Source: Rathayibacter sp. VKM Ac-2804 (GTDB lineage Bacteria > Actinomycetota > Actinomycetes > Actinomycetales > Microbacteriaceae). Taken from it: a stretch of DNA of 64,000 nt. The stretch is from NCBI RefSeq assembly GCF_009866655.1, contig NZ_CP047420.1, forward strand, positions 124,001 to 188,000, in the 5' to 3' direction. Positions 1 to 8,792 of the stretch are shown here, one piece after another. The notes below the pieces were generated by a model. That model was not told the origin of the DNA and did not search any database. It worked only from the letters and a program-made list of their open reading frames with translations. A program made the translations under genes and the position numbers. The stretch's first letter is position 1; each line of letters opens with the position of its first letter.

Positions 1-2265
1 GACGATCCGGATCTGCGCCGTCCCGCCGAAGACGCTGGTCGAGACGCGCACCCGGGTCCCGGACGGCGCGTAGCGCACCGCGTTCGCGAGCAGGTTCACC
101 ACGACCCGCTGCAGCAGCACCCCGTCGGCGAGCAGCTCCGGGCAGTCGAGGTCGAGATCGAGGTCGACCTCGCCCGGCCCGAGCCCCAGCTCGTCGAGCG
201 CGGGCAGCACCACGTCGGCCGCGTCGAGCGGGGCCAGCGAGACGGCGAGCGCCCCCGCCTCGAGCCGGGTCACGTCGAGCAGATCGGTGACCAGCGCGCC
301 CAGGGTGGTGAGGCTCTCGTCGGCGGTCGCGAGCAGCTCCTCCCGGTCGCGGTCGCTCCACTCGACGTCGCGCGAGCGCAGCCCCGAGACGGCGGCGGTC
401 GCGGCCGCCAGCGGCCGGCGGAGGTCGTGGCTGACCGCCGAGAGCAGCGCGCTGCGCACCCGGTCGGTCTCGGCCAGCGGAGCCAGCGAGCTCGCCGTCT
501 CGCTCAGCGCCGCGTTCTCCAGGACGGAGTCCAGCTGCGCGGCGACCACCTGCAGCAGCCGCCGCTCGCTGCCCTCGAGCTCGCGGCCGTGCAGCTCCAG
601 CTCCGCATGCGCGCCGACCGGGATCCGCACGGGCTCCCCGTCGGGCCGCGGCTCGCCGTCCGCGGCGACGACCGCGCCGTCCCGCACCAGCCGCACGCCG
701 GTCAGGCCGAACGCCTCGCGGGAGCGCTCGAGGATCGCCTGCAGCGCCCCCTGCCCGCGGATCACCCCGCCCGCGATCGTCGCCAGCAGCTCCGCCTCCG
801 CCCCTGAGCGCTTCGCCGCGCGCGAGCGCCGCGCCGCGCGGTCGACCACGGCGCTCACCAGCGCCGCGTTCAGCACGTAGAGCACGAGCGCGAGCGCGTG
901 CAGCGGCTCGTCGACGGTGATCGTGTACAGCGGATCGACGAAGAAGTAGTCGAGGGTGAGCCCCGAGAGCACGGCCGCGAACAGCGCCGGCCAGAGCCCG
1001 CCGACGAGCGCGACGAGCACCACGAGCAGCTGGTACGAGAGCACGTCGCTCGTGATCGACTCGTCGCTGCGCAGACTCGACAGCAGCCAGGTCACCAGCG
1101 GCCCGCCGACGAGCGCGAGCGCCGTGCCGAGGATCCTGCGCCGCAGGGTGAGCGCGCCGTCGAGCCGCGGCAGCACCGCCGTCCGCCCGGCCGCCGAGTG
1201 GTTGACGATGTGGACGTCGATGTTGCCCGACTCGCGGATCACGGTCGCGCCGATCCCCGGGGTGAGCGCCGCGGCGAGGCGGCTGCGCCGGCTCACGCCG
1301 AGCACCAGCTGCGTGGCGTTCACCGAGCGGGCGAACTCGACCAGCGTCCGCGGCACGTCCTCGCCGACGACCTGGTGGTAGCTCCCGCCGAGCGACTCGA
1401 CCAGCGCGCGCTGCGACTCGAGCACCTGCGGCCGCGGCGTGCGCAGCCCGTCGGGCGTCACCACATGCACGGCGAGCAGGTCGCCGGCGGAGGCGCGCGC
1501 GGCGATCCGCGCGCCGCGGCGCAGCAGGGTCTCCCCCTCCGTGCCGCCGGTGAGCGTCACGACCACCCGCTCGCGGGCCTCCCAGGTGCTGTCGATGCCG
1601 TGCTCGCCGCGGTAGTCGCGCAGCGCGCTGTCGACCTCGTCGGCGAGCCAGAGCAGGGCGAGCTCGCGCAGCGCGGTGAGGTTGCCGAGGCGGAAGTAGT
1701 TCGAGAGCGCGGCGTCGATGCGCTCCGGCGGGTAGACCCGCCCGTCGGCGAGGCGGTCGCGCAGGGCCTGCGGAGCGAGGTCGACGACCTCGATCTGGTC
1801 GGCCGCGCGGAGCACGGCGTCGGGGATCGTCTCGCGCTGCGGCGCTCCGGTGATCGCCTGCACGACGTCGTTGAGCGAGGCGATGTGCTGGATGTTCACC
1901 GTGGAGAAGACCGTGATCCCGGCGTCGAGGAGCGCCGTCACGTCCTCCCAGCGCTTGTCGTGCCGCGAGCCGGGCGCATTGGTGTGCGCGAGCTCGTCGA
2001 CCAGCGCGACGTCGGGCCGCCGGGCGAGCACCGCCTCCAGATCCATCTCCTCGAGCCGCACGCCGCGGTGCTCGACCGCGCGCCGGGGGACCACCTCGAG
2101 CCCCTCGACCATCGCGGCGGTGGCGGCGCGGCCGTGCGTCTCGACGACGGCGACGACGACGTCGCGGCCCTCGGCGGCGAGCCGGCGGCCCTCCTCGAGC
2201 ATCGTGTACGTCTTGCCGACGCCGGGTGCGGCCCCGAGCAGCACGCGCAGGCGGCCCTTCGTCAT
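1..2265 (-). CDS. kdpD: KdpD osmosensitive potassium-channel sensor histidine kinase (C-terminal end cut by window)
   Basis: Membrane sensor kinase that senses low potassium and turgor and phosphorylates KdpE to switch on the Kdp operon. Reading from ATG 2265, a Walker A motif GAAPGVGKT lies at residues 11-19 at the start of the KdpD N-terminal domain. A universal-stress-like segment and a membrane region follow in the middle, then the kinase core: H-box SHDLRRPLA with the phospho-acceptor His near residue 613, and an N-box VVNLLANAVRYAP close to the window edge. The last G boxes are missing because the frame is still open at base 1. It follows kdpC on the same strand after about 110 bases that hold a strong hairpin. 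kdpE is expected just beyond the left edge (inference). Only the 3' truncation by the window is abnormal. Confidence 0.95.
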   Translation of the reverse strand, partial: MTKGRLRVLLGAAPGVGKTYTMLEEGRRLAAEGRDVVVAVVETHGRAATAAMVEGLEVVPRRAVEHRGVRLEEMDLEAVLARRPDVALVDELAHTNAPGSRHDKRWEDVTALLDAGITVFSTVNIQHIASLNDVVQAITGAPQRETIPDAVLRAADQIEVVDLAPQALRDRLADGRVYPPERIDAALSNYFRLGNLTALRELALLWLADEVDSALRDYRGEHGIDSTWEARERVVVTLTGGTEGETLLRRGARIAARASAGDLLAVHVVTPDGLRTPRPQVLESQRALVESLGGSYHQVVGEDVPRTLVEFARSVNATQLVLGVSRRSRLAAALTPGIGATVIRESGNIDVHIVNHSAAGRTAVLPRLDGALTLRRRILGTALALVGGPLVTWLLSSLRSDESITSDVLSYQLLVVLVALVGGLWPALFAAVLSGLTLDYFFVDPLYTITVDEPLHALALVLYVLNAALVSAVVDRAARRSRAAKRSGAEAELLATIAGGVIRGQGALQAILERSREAFGLTGVRLVRDGAVVAADGEPRPDGEPVRIPVGAHAELELHGRELEGSERRLLQVVAAQLDSVLENAALSETASSLAPLAETDRVRSALLSAVSHDLRRPLAAATAAVSGLRSRDVEWSDRDREELLATADESLTTLGALVTDLLDVTRLEAGALAVSLAPLDAADVVLPALDELGLGPGEVDLDLDLDCPELLADGVLLQRVVVNLLANAVRYAPSGTRVRVSTSVFGGTAQIRIV

Positions 2266-2276
2266 GCTCCGGCCCC

Positions 2277-2340
2277 CACCCTCGGCTCGCGAGATCGGCT
2301 CCGGCTCGCGTGATCGCGGCGTCCCGGCGAGCCGAGGGTG
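2277..2340. terminator. Intercistronic hairpin between kdpC and kdpD
   Basis: A perfect 14-bp stem (arms 2277-2290 and 2327-2340) with a GC-rich inner region lies between the kdpC stop and the kdpD start. There is no clear U-tract, so it may be an attenuator or mRNA-stabilising hairpin that lowers kdpD relative to kdpFABC rather than a full stop. Confidence 0.5.
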
Positions 2341-2377
2341 AGTCTACGAGCCCGAGGTGCGCCCGGAGCCGCCCCGG

Positions 2378-2980
2378 TCACAGCCGCGCGAGCGCGAGGT
2401 TGAGCTCGAGCACGTTCACCGTCTCCTCGCCGAGGACGCCGAGGTCGCGCCCCTGCACCGCCCCGTCGACGAGCGCGCGCACGCTCTCCTCCGGCAGGCC
2501 CCGGGCGGCAGCGACCCGAGCCACCTGCAGCTCGGCGTAGGCCGGGCTGATCTGCGGGTCGAGCCCCGAGGCGGAGGCGGTGAGCGCGTCGGCCGGCACC
2601 GCGGCCGGGTCCACGCCGTCGAACGCGGCGATCGCGGCGCGGCGCTCCTGGATCGAGGCGACGAGGTCCTCGTTCGAGGGGCCGAGGTTCGAGCCGCTGG
2701 AGGCGCTCGCGTCGTAGCCGTCGCCGGCGGCGGAGGGCCGCGACTGGAACCACTCGGGCAGCGGCTGCCCGTCGGCGTCGGTGAAGGACTGGCCGATCAG
2801 GCTCGAGCCGACGTCGCGGCCGTCGACCGCGAGCATCGAGCCGTTCGCCTGCCGGGGCAGCGCGAGCTGCCCGATCCCGGTGACCACGAGCGGGTAGACG
2901 ACGCCGAGGGCGAGGGTGAGCACGATCAGCGCGCGCAGCGCGACGGCGTACTGCCGGAGACCGGAGCGGGGGGAGTTCAT
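2378..2980 (-). CDS. kdpC: Potassium-transporting ATPase subunit KdpC
   Basis: Subunit C of the KdpFABC P-type potassium pump, a single-pass membrane protein that stabilises the complex and helps ATP and K+ binding. The 200-residue product has one N-terminal membrane helix (about residues 14-36, ALIVLTLALGVVYPLVV) and then the KdpC extracytoplasmic domain with the family segments LIGQSF, FQSRPSA and SGSNLGPSN, plus DPQISPAYA further on. Length matches the family. It follows kdpB by 13 bases in the same operon. The start ATG at 2980 fits the usual KdpC N-terminus. Confidence 0.97.
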   Translation of the reverse strand: MNSPRSGLRQYAVALRALIVLTLALGVVYPLVVTGIGQLALPRQANGSMLAVDGRDVGSSLIGQSFTDADGQPLPEWFQSRPSAAGDGYDASASSGSNLGPSNEDLVASIQERRAAIAAFDGVDPAAVPADALTASASGLDPQISPAYAELQVARVAAARGLPEESVRALVDGAVQGRDLGVLGEETVNVLELNLALARL

Positions 2981-2993
2981 CGGTGTCTGCTTT

Positions 2994-5159
2994 CTAGAAG
3001 CCGGGGAGGAGGGAGACGACGAGGTCGACGAGCTTGATCCCGACGAACGGCGCGATCACACCGCCGAGCCCGTAGACGAGGAGGTTGCGGCTGAGGATCC
3101 GCGAGGCGCTGAGCGCGCGGTAGGCGACTCCGCGCAGAGCGAGCGGGATGAGCACCACGATCACCAGCGCGTTGAAGACGATCGCCGAGAGGATCGCCGA
3201 GGCGGGCGAGTGCAGCTGCATCACGTTGAGCACCGCGAGCCCCGGGAAGGCCCCGGCGAACATCGCCGGGATGATCGCGAAGTACTTCGCGAGGTCGTTC
3301 GCGATCGAGAACGTCGTGAGCGCCCCGCGGGTGATCAGCAGCTGCTTGCCGATCCGCACGATGTCGATCAGCTTGGTCGGGTCGGAGTCGAGGTCGACCA
3401 TGTTGCCGGCCTCCTTCGCGGCCGACGTGCCGGTGTTCATCGCCACCCCGACGTCGGCCTGCGCGAGCGCCGGAGCGTCGTTGGTGCCGTCGCCGGTCAT
3501 CGCGACCAGGTTCCCGCCCTCCTGCTCGCGGCGGATGTAGGCGAGCTTCTGCTCGGGCGTGGCCTCGGCGAGGTAGTCGTCGACGCCGGCCTCCGCCGCG
3601 ATCGCCTTCGCGGTGAGCGGGTTGTCGCCGGTGATCATCACGGTCCGGATGCCCATCGCCCGCAGATCGGCGAAGCGCTCCTTCAGCCCCTCCTTCACCA
3701 CGTCCTTCAGGTGCACGACGCCCAGGATCCGACCCGTGCCGCCGGCGTCCTTCACCGCGACCACCAGCGGCGTCCCCCCGCTCTCCGAGACGCGGTGCAC
3801 CTGCTCGTCGAGCTCGGCGGCGACCGTGCTCGCCAGACGCGCGTCGCTCTCGAGCCACGCGGTCACGGCCGAGCCGGCGCCCTTCCGGATCATCGACCCG
3901 TCGGCGAGGTCGAGCCCGCTCATCCGGGTCTGGGCGGTGAAGGGCACGATCTCGGCCGACAGCGCCTCGCTCGCGAGGGCGTCCGGGTGCACGCCCCGGG
4001 CCGCGGCGAGGTCGACGATCGACTTCCCCTCCGGCGTCGGGTCGCTGAGCGAGGACGACGCGGCGGCGCGGATCAGCTCGTCGGCGGCGGTGCCGTCGAT
4101 CGCGACGAACTCCGTGGCGCGCCGGTTGCCGTAGGTGATGGTGCCGGTCTTGTCGAGCAGCAGCGTGGTGACGTCGCCCGCGGCCTCGACCGCACGGCCC
4201 GACATCGCGAGCACGTTGCGCTGCACGAGCCGGTCCATCCCCGCGATGCCGATCGCCGAGAGCAGCGCGCCGATCGTGGTCGGGATCAGGCAGACCAGGA
4301 GGGCGACCAGCACGGGGACGCTGACCGGCGCCGCCACGGAGGAGGCGATCGGGTTCAGCGTCAGCGTCACCACGAGGAAGACGATGGAGAGGCTCGCGAG
4401 CAGGATGTTCAGCGCGATCTCGTTCGGCGTCTTCTGCCGCGACGCCCCCTCGACCAGCGCGATCATCCGGTCCACGAAGGTCTCGCCGGGCTTCGAGGTG
4501 ATCCGCACGACGATGCGGTCCGAGAGCACGCGCGTGCCGCCGGTGACGGCGCTGCGGTCGCCGCCGGACTCGCGGACGACCGGCGCCGACTCCCCGGTGA
4601 TCGCCGACTCGTCGACGGAGGCGATGCCCCAGACGATGTCGCCGTCGCCGGGGACGAGCTCGCCCGCCTCGACCACCACGTGGTCGCCGAGCTGCAGATC
4701 GGCGGAGGAGATCTCCTCGATCCGGCTGTGCGCGGCCGAGCCGTCGCCGGCGCGGTACTCGGCGAGGCGGCGGGCGGCGGTGCTGGTGCGGGTCTGCCGC
4801 AGGCTGTCGGCCTGCGCCTTGCCCCGCCCCTCGGCCACCGACTCGGCCAGGTTGGCGAAGAGCACGGTCAGCCAGAGCCAGACCGCGATCCCCGCGGTGA
4901 ACGAGGGCGGCACCGGCACCCCGCCCGACGCCTGGGCGCCGCCGAGGAACGGCTCGGCGACGGCGAGCGCCGTGGTCAGCGCGGCGCCGACCTCGACGAG
5001 GAACATCACGGGGTTGCGCACAATCAGGCGCGGATCGAGCTTGCGCAGCGCCCCGGGGAGCGCCGCGCCGACCTGCTCGAGGCTGAAGGCCGAGGCGCCG
5101 CGCCGCGGCCGCTCCTCCTCGGCGGTGGGGCGTGCGGAGGTGTCGAGTGTGCTGGTCAT
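2994..5159 (-). CDS. kdpB: Potassium-transporting P-type ATPase subunit KdpB
   Basis: Catalytic ATP-hydrolysing subunit of KdpFABC in the cytoplasmic membrane. The 721-residue protein carries the P-type ATPase hallmarks: TGES in the actuator domain, the phosphorylation motif DKTGT with Asp336, and the hinge motif [11 protein letters not shown] in the P domain. Several hydrophobic segments flank the cytoplasmic loops, as in KdpB. An N-terminal 25-residue hydrophilic tail rich in Arg and Glu precedes the first helix. It lies 4 bases after kdpA and 13 bases before kdpC, so the three are surely cotranscribed. All key residues are present. Confidence 0.98.
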   Translation of the reverse strand: MTSTLDTSARPTAEEERPRRGASAFSLEQVGAALPGALRKLDPRLIVRNPVMFLVEVGAALTTALAVAEPFLGGAQASGGVPVPPSFTAGIAVWLWLTVLFANLAESVAEGRGKAQADSLRQTRTSTAARRLAEYRAGDGSAAHSRIEEISSADLQLGDHVVVEAGELVPGDGDIVWGIASVDESAITGESAPVVRESGGDRSAVTGGTRVLSDRIVVRITSKPGETFVDRMIALVEGASRQKTPNEIALNILLASLSIVFLVVTLTLNPIASSVAAPVSVPVLVALLVCLIPTTIGALLSAIGIAGMDRLVQRNVLAMSGRAVEAAGDVTTLLLDKTGTITYGNRRATEFVAIDGTAADELIRAAASSSLSDPTPEGKSIVDLAAARGVHPDALASEALSAEIVPFTAQTRMSGLDLADGSMIRKGAGSAVTAWLESDARLASTVAAELDEQVHRVSESGGTPLVVAVKDAGGTGRILGVVHLKDVVKEGLKERFADLRAMGIRTVMITGDNPLTAKAIAAEAGVDDYLAEATPEQKLAYIRREQEGGNLVAMTGDGTNDAPALAQADVGVAMNTGTSAAKEAGNMVDLDSDPTKLIDIVRIGKQLLITRGALTTFSIANDLAKYFAIIPAMFAGAFPGLAVLNVMQLHSPASAILSAIVFNALVIVVLIPLALRGVAYRALSASRILSRNLLVYGLGGVIAPFVGIKLVDLVVSLLPGF

Positions 5160-5163
5160 GGTG

Positions 5164-6837
5164 TTACTGGAGTCCTTCTGCGAGGGGTCCGAGTGCGAGC
5201 ACGGGGAAGTAGGTGAGGGCGGTCACGACGACGGTGACGCCCACGAGCAGGCCGACGAACTGCGGCCGGTGGGTCGGCAGGGTCCCCGCGGTCGACGGAG
5301 TGACGCCCTGCCTGGCGAGCGAGCCGGCCAGGGCGAGCACCATCACGATCGGCAGGAACCGGCCGAGCAGCATCGCCACTCCGAGCGCCCCGTTGAACCA
5401 GGGCGTGTTCGCCGTGAGCCCCGCGAACGCCGAGCCGTTGTTGTTGGCCGCCGAGGTGAAGGCGTAGAGCACCTCCGAGAGGCCGTGCAGCCCCGGGTTC
5501 CAGATCGACGTGCTCTCCACGTCGGCCCGCACCGCGGGGATCGCGAAGCTCAGCGCCGTCCCGGCGAGCACGAGCGTCGGCGTGATCAGGATGAACAGGC
5601 TCGCCAGCGTGATCTCGTACGGGCCGAGCTTCTTGCCCAGGTACTCGGGCGTCCGCCCGACGAGCAGCCCGCCGATGAACACGGCGAGCACCGCGAGCAC
5701 GAGCATCCCGTAGAGCCCGGAGCCGACGCCGCCCGGAGCGACCTCGCCGAGCATCATGTTCAGCATCGGCAGCATCCCGCCGAGCGCGGTGTAGGAGTCG
5801 TGCATCGAGTTGACGGCGCCCGTCGAGGTGAGCGTGCTGGTCGCCCCGAAGAGCGTCGAGCCGGCGATGCCGAAGCGCACCTCCTTGCCCTCCATCGCGC
5901 CGCCCGCGGCCTGCGGGGCGGGCCCGCCGCCCGCGAGCTCGAGCAGGGTCAGCGCCGTCAGCGAGACGACGAAGATCGCCGCCATCGCCGCCACGATCGC
6001 GAGGCCCTGCTTCGGGCTGCCGACCATCCGGCCGAAGGCGCGCGGGAGCGAGAACGGGATCGCGAGCATCAGCACGATCTGCAGCGCGCTGGTCGCCGCC
6101 GAGGGGTTCTCGAACGGATGCGCGGAGTTCGCGTTGAAGAAGCCGCCGCCGTTGGTGCCGAGCAGCTTGATCGCCTCCTGCGAGGCGACCGGCCCGCCCG
6201 GGATGCTCTGCGTCCCGCCGGTGAGCGTCGTCACGTCCGTGAAGCCGGCGAGGTTCTGGATCACGCCGCCCGCCAGCAGCAGCACCGCCGCGATCACCGA
6301 CAGCGGGAGCAGCAGGCGGAGCGTCCCGCGGGTGAGATCGACCCAGAAGTTGCCGATCGAGTCGCTGCCGCGGCGCGCGAAGCCGCGCACCAGGGCGATC
6401 GCGACCGCGATGCCGACTCCGGCCGAGACGAAGTTCTGCACGGCGAGGCCGAGCAGCTGCACCGAGTAGCCCATCGTCACGTCCGGCGAGTACGACTGCC
6501 AGTTGGTGTTGGTGACGAACGAGACGGCCGTGTTGAACGACAGCCCCTCGGGGATCGCCGGGAAGCCGAGCGAGTACGGAAGCAGGGCCTGCGCCCGCTG
6601 CAGCGCGTAGACGAGCAGGACGCCGACCAGCGAGAACGCGAGCACGCCGCGGAGGTAGGCCCGCCAGCTCTGCTCGCCGCGCGGGTCGACGCCGATGAGG
6701 CGGTAGAAGCCGCGCTCGACGGCGAGGTCCCGGGAGGAGGAGTAGACGTGCGCCGTGTAGTCGCCCAGCGGGCGGTAGAGCAGCACCAGGACGAGGGCGA
6801 CCGCGGCGACCTGGAGGATCGCGGGCAGCGCGCTCAT
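5164..6837 (-). CDS. kdpA: Potassium-transporting ATPase subunit KdpA
   Basis: Potassium-binding and channel-like subunit of KdpFABC. The 557-residue protein is almost wholly membrane helices and shows KdpA selectivity-filter-like segments such as [18 protein letters not shown] and [15 protein letters not shown], plus [16 protein letters not shown] near residue 105. Length is normal for the family. The ATG at 6837 shares one base with the kdpF stop (TGATG), which implies translational coupling. Confidence 0.98.
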   Translation of the reverse strand: MSALPAILQVAAVALVLVLLYRPLGDYTAHVYSSSRDLAVERGFYRLIGVDPRGEQSWRAYLRGVLAFSLVGVLLVYALQRAQALLPYSLGFPAIPEGLSFNTAVSFVTNTNWQSYSPDVTMGYSVQLLGLAVQNFVSAGVGIAVAIALVRGFARRGSDSIGNFWVDLTRGTLRLLLPLSVIAAVLLLAGGVIQNLAGFTDVTTLTGGTQSIPGGPVASQEAIKLLGTNGGGFFNANSAHPFENPSAATSALQIVLMLAIPFSLPRAFGRMVGSPKQGLAIVAAMAAIFVVSLTALTLLELAGGGPAPQAAGGAMEGKEVRFGIAGSTLFGATSTLTSTGAVNSMHDSYTALGGMLPMLNMMLGEVAPGGVGSGLYGMLVLAVLAVFIGGLLVGRTPEYLGKKLGPYEITLASLFILITPTLVLAGTALSFAIPAVRADVESTSIWNPGLHGLSEVLYAFTSAANNNGSAFAGLTANTPWFNGALGVAMLLGRFLPIVMVLALAGSLARQGVTPSTAGTLPTHRPQFVGLLVGVTVVVTALTYFPVLALGPLAEGLQ

Positions 6838-6926
6838 CAGAACCGCTCCGGCTTCACGAGAGCGACGACGAGGTAGCCGATCGCGGCGATCGCGAGGACC
6901 ACGGCGAGGACGTCGAACACGATCAT
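6837..6926 (-). CDS. kdpF: Potassium-transporting ATPase small subunit KdpF
   Basis: A 29-residue single-helix peptide ([11 protein letters not shown]...[12 protein letters not shown]) ending in the KdpF signature LxKPERF. KdpF stabilises the KdpABC complex in the membrane. The start ATG at 6926 overlaps the stop of the preceding small ORF by four bases (ATGA), and its own stop overlaps the kdpA start by one base, so all three reading frames are coupled. The gene is so short that automated callers often miss it. Confidence 0.9.
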   Translation of the reverse strand: MIVFDVLAVVLAIAAIGYLVVALVKPERF

Positions 6927-7087
6927 CGTCGGCCCGCCCCGTCGCGAGCCGACCGCGGGCCGGTGCCGTCCTCCGCCGCGGCGCGGGGGCCGGCGGAGCG
7001 CGGCGCGAGCGCCTCGACCCCCCTGGCGACGACGCCGATGAGCGCGAAGACGGCGAGGACGCCGATCACGGAGAGAAGGTCGAGCAC
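6923..7087 (-). CDS. Small single-pass membrane protein preceding kdpF
   Basis: A 54-codon ORF starting at GTG 7087, with a good ribosome binding site (GGAG five bases upstream) and its stop overlapping the kdpF ATG (ATGA at 6923-6926). The product has one hydrophobic helix (residues 4-21, [18 protein letters not shown]) and a basic, Arg- and Gly-rich tail. The helix resembles KdpF in style, but the KPERF ending is absent. The tight overlap shows it is the first cistron of the Kdp operon. Function is unknown; an accessory small subunit or a coupling leader is possible (inference). Confidence 0.7.
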   Translation of the reverse strand: MLDLLSVIGVLAVFALIGVVARGVEALAPRSAGPRAAAEDGTGPRSARDGAGRR

Positions 7088-7284
7088 GGGAACTCCATTC
7101 GGGGGCCGAGGGCACCCCGAGTGCGGAGGCGCCCGGCCGGCACCGCGACGAGCGCAGCACCGGCACGGATCCCGATGCAACACCCGGCGACGCGTTCCGA
7201 CGCCGGTCCTCACGACTTCCCTACGGCGGCGGCGGCGACCCTCACGCTCTCCTCACGGGAGCGGCGCCGGAGCCGCCCCGGCGC

Positions 7285-8271
7285 TCACTTCCTCAGGCGG
7301 TACGCCTTCCAGAACTGGCGCATCGTCAGGCCGTACTCCTTGCGGAACAGCCGCGCGGCGGTGACGTACTCGTGCAGACCGCACCGGGCGGCCAGCACCT
7401 CGAAGCCGTCGGGGCTGTCCGCCGCGCTGATCTCCGCCGCGAGCGCCGTCAGCCGGCTCGTGCGGATGTACTCGGACAGGGTGGGCCCGTCGCTGGCGAA
7501 GAGCCGGTGGATCGTCCGCGGGCTCGTGTGGAAGACCTCGGCGAGGGTGGCCACGGTCAGTTCGCGCTGGGCGAGGTGGTCGCGCACGTAGCCCTCGACG
7601 TGCTCGCGGGAGAGCTTGATCCGCTCGAGATCGCCGACGGCGAAGTGGCTCCGGTTCGCCAGCGACGCCTCGATCAGCCCGGTCAGCTGGGCGAGATGCG
7701 CGCGGAACGCCTCGGGCGTCATCGAGTCCTGCGAGGCGAGCTCGTGCGAGAGGGTCTGGAAGAGGCGCATCAGCCGCGGCGGCGAGATCACCTCGATGCC
7801 GTAGAGCGGGACGGAGGCCTGGAAGCGCTCGCTCAGCTGATCGGACGGAATGCTGATGTAGACGCACTCGGTCACGTCATAGGTCTCCGACGACACCGGT
7901 TCGCCGCCGCCGGCGATGGCGATGCAGCCCCGGGTGAGGCGATAGCGCTGAGTCCCGACGGAGACGAAGCACTCGCCCTCGATGAGGGCCACTATCTCGA
8001 TCCGGTCGCTTCTCGGGAATCCGGTCGAACTCGAATCCGGAGAGGTGAAGTAGTTCGCGCGGGCGGTCATCCGGTGCGCACTCACCTGATCGACGATCAG
8101 GCGCTCGCACTCCGCCTCGAACGCCTCTCGGCTGCGGGGGTGGACCTCACCGACTCCCATCCACTCGCTGATCGCCTTCTCGGCGCCGGGACCGCTGAAC
8201 CGCTGCCGATCGATACGGCAGGGAGGGCTCGGCCTGAGGGGGGAGTCCAGCGGTTGAAGGGTGTCTTTCAT
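7285..8271 (-). CDS. AraC-family transcriptional regulator
   Basis: A 328-residue regulator with an N-terminal sensing half of the AraC-binding-like (FeaR/NphR) type, seen as DRIEIVALIEGECFVSVG and RGCIAIAGGGEP, and a C-terminal double helix-turn-helix from about residue 225 (ELTVATLAEVFHTSPRTIHR and GLHEYVTAARLFRKEYGLTM). It is divergent from the secreted glycosidase at 8793, with 521 bases between, and may control that gene or itself; the inducer is unknown. It stands alone between the Kdp operon and the glycosidase. Start ATG 8271 is chosen because no closer start keeps the sensing domain intact. Confidence 0.9.
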   Translation of the reverse strand: MKDTLQPLDSPLRPSPPCRIDRQRFSGPGAEKAISEWMGVGEVHPRSREAFEAECERLIVDQVSAHRMTARANYFTSPDSSSTGFPRSDRIEIVALIEGECFVSVGTQRYRLTRGCIAIAGGGEPVSSETYDVTECVYISIPSDQLSERFQASVPLYGIEVISPPRLMRLFQTLSHELASQDSMTPEAFRAHLAQLTGLIEASLANRSHFAVGDLERIKLSREHVEGYVRDHLAQRELTVATLAEVFHTSPRTIHRLFASDGPTLSEYIRTSRLTALAAEISAADSPDGFEVLAARCGLHEYVTAARLFRKEYGLTMRQFWKAYRLRK

Positions 8272-8792
8272 CGGTTCTCATCTGTCTCGAGGATCGTCTC
8301 AGAGCGCCCGGGAACGGGGTCCGCTCTCCACACGTCCGCGAGGGCAGAACATGTGAGTTCTCAAAGCCGCCGAATGCTCGTCCGCACGATGAACGGGGAC
8401 GTCTGCAGGGTGACCGAGCGGTGAGTGTAACAGGAGAAAGGCCTTCGGATTCAAGTCCGGCGCCACTTCCGCGCTTCTCCGCCGAATCAGCCGATCTCCG
8501 CCATCACAGAAGCCGCGCAATTCCGCCGATGATCGCATTCATATACGTGAGTATCGACCTTTCTATACGTCCTCATGGACGAAGAGGACTTTCAGGGATC
8601 AGCCATTGTTCATCGAGCCTCATCAGTCATTCCCGCCAACCATGATCATCCGCGCCACAAGTTTTCGGAAGCCGCGCGGTCGACTCACCATCGATCCGAC
8701 CCGCGAAGCCGTGCCGCCGCCCGTGAGGCCGGTTCGGACCGTCGCCCGCCGCGACCGTCGCCCGCCTCCACCACCCCTCGAAAGGCACCGAG
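8272..8792. other. Long intergenic region between divergent AraC regulator and GH18-type gene
   Basis: These 521 bases hold no convincing gene. The part from about 8525 to 8650 is markedly AT-richer than its surroundings. It has two copies of TATACGT (8542-8548 and 8564-8570) exactly 22 bases apart, two helical turns, the spacing common for AraC-type half sites. Promoters for both flanking genes must lie here, but no single best -35/-10 pair can be chosen. Confidence 0.5.

Noticed and set aside
287..2540. Long plus-strand open frames across the kdpD region
   Set aside because: They are mirror frames of the kdpD coding strand; the minus strand has clear Walker A, H-box and N-box motifs, and the plus-strand products are low-complexity Arg/Ala/Ser.
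8430..8475. A tRNA-like 3' piece (GATTCAAGTCCGGCGCCAC) as a possible attachment site
   Set aside because: The T-stem does not pair (A-C and G-G mismatches), no acceptor partner exists, and there is no integrase or intact tRNA near.
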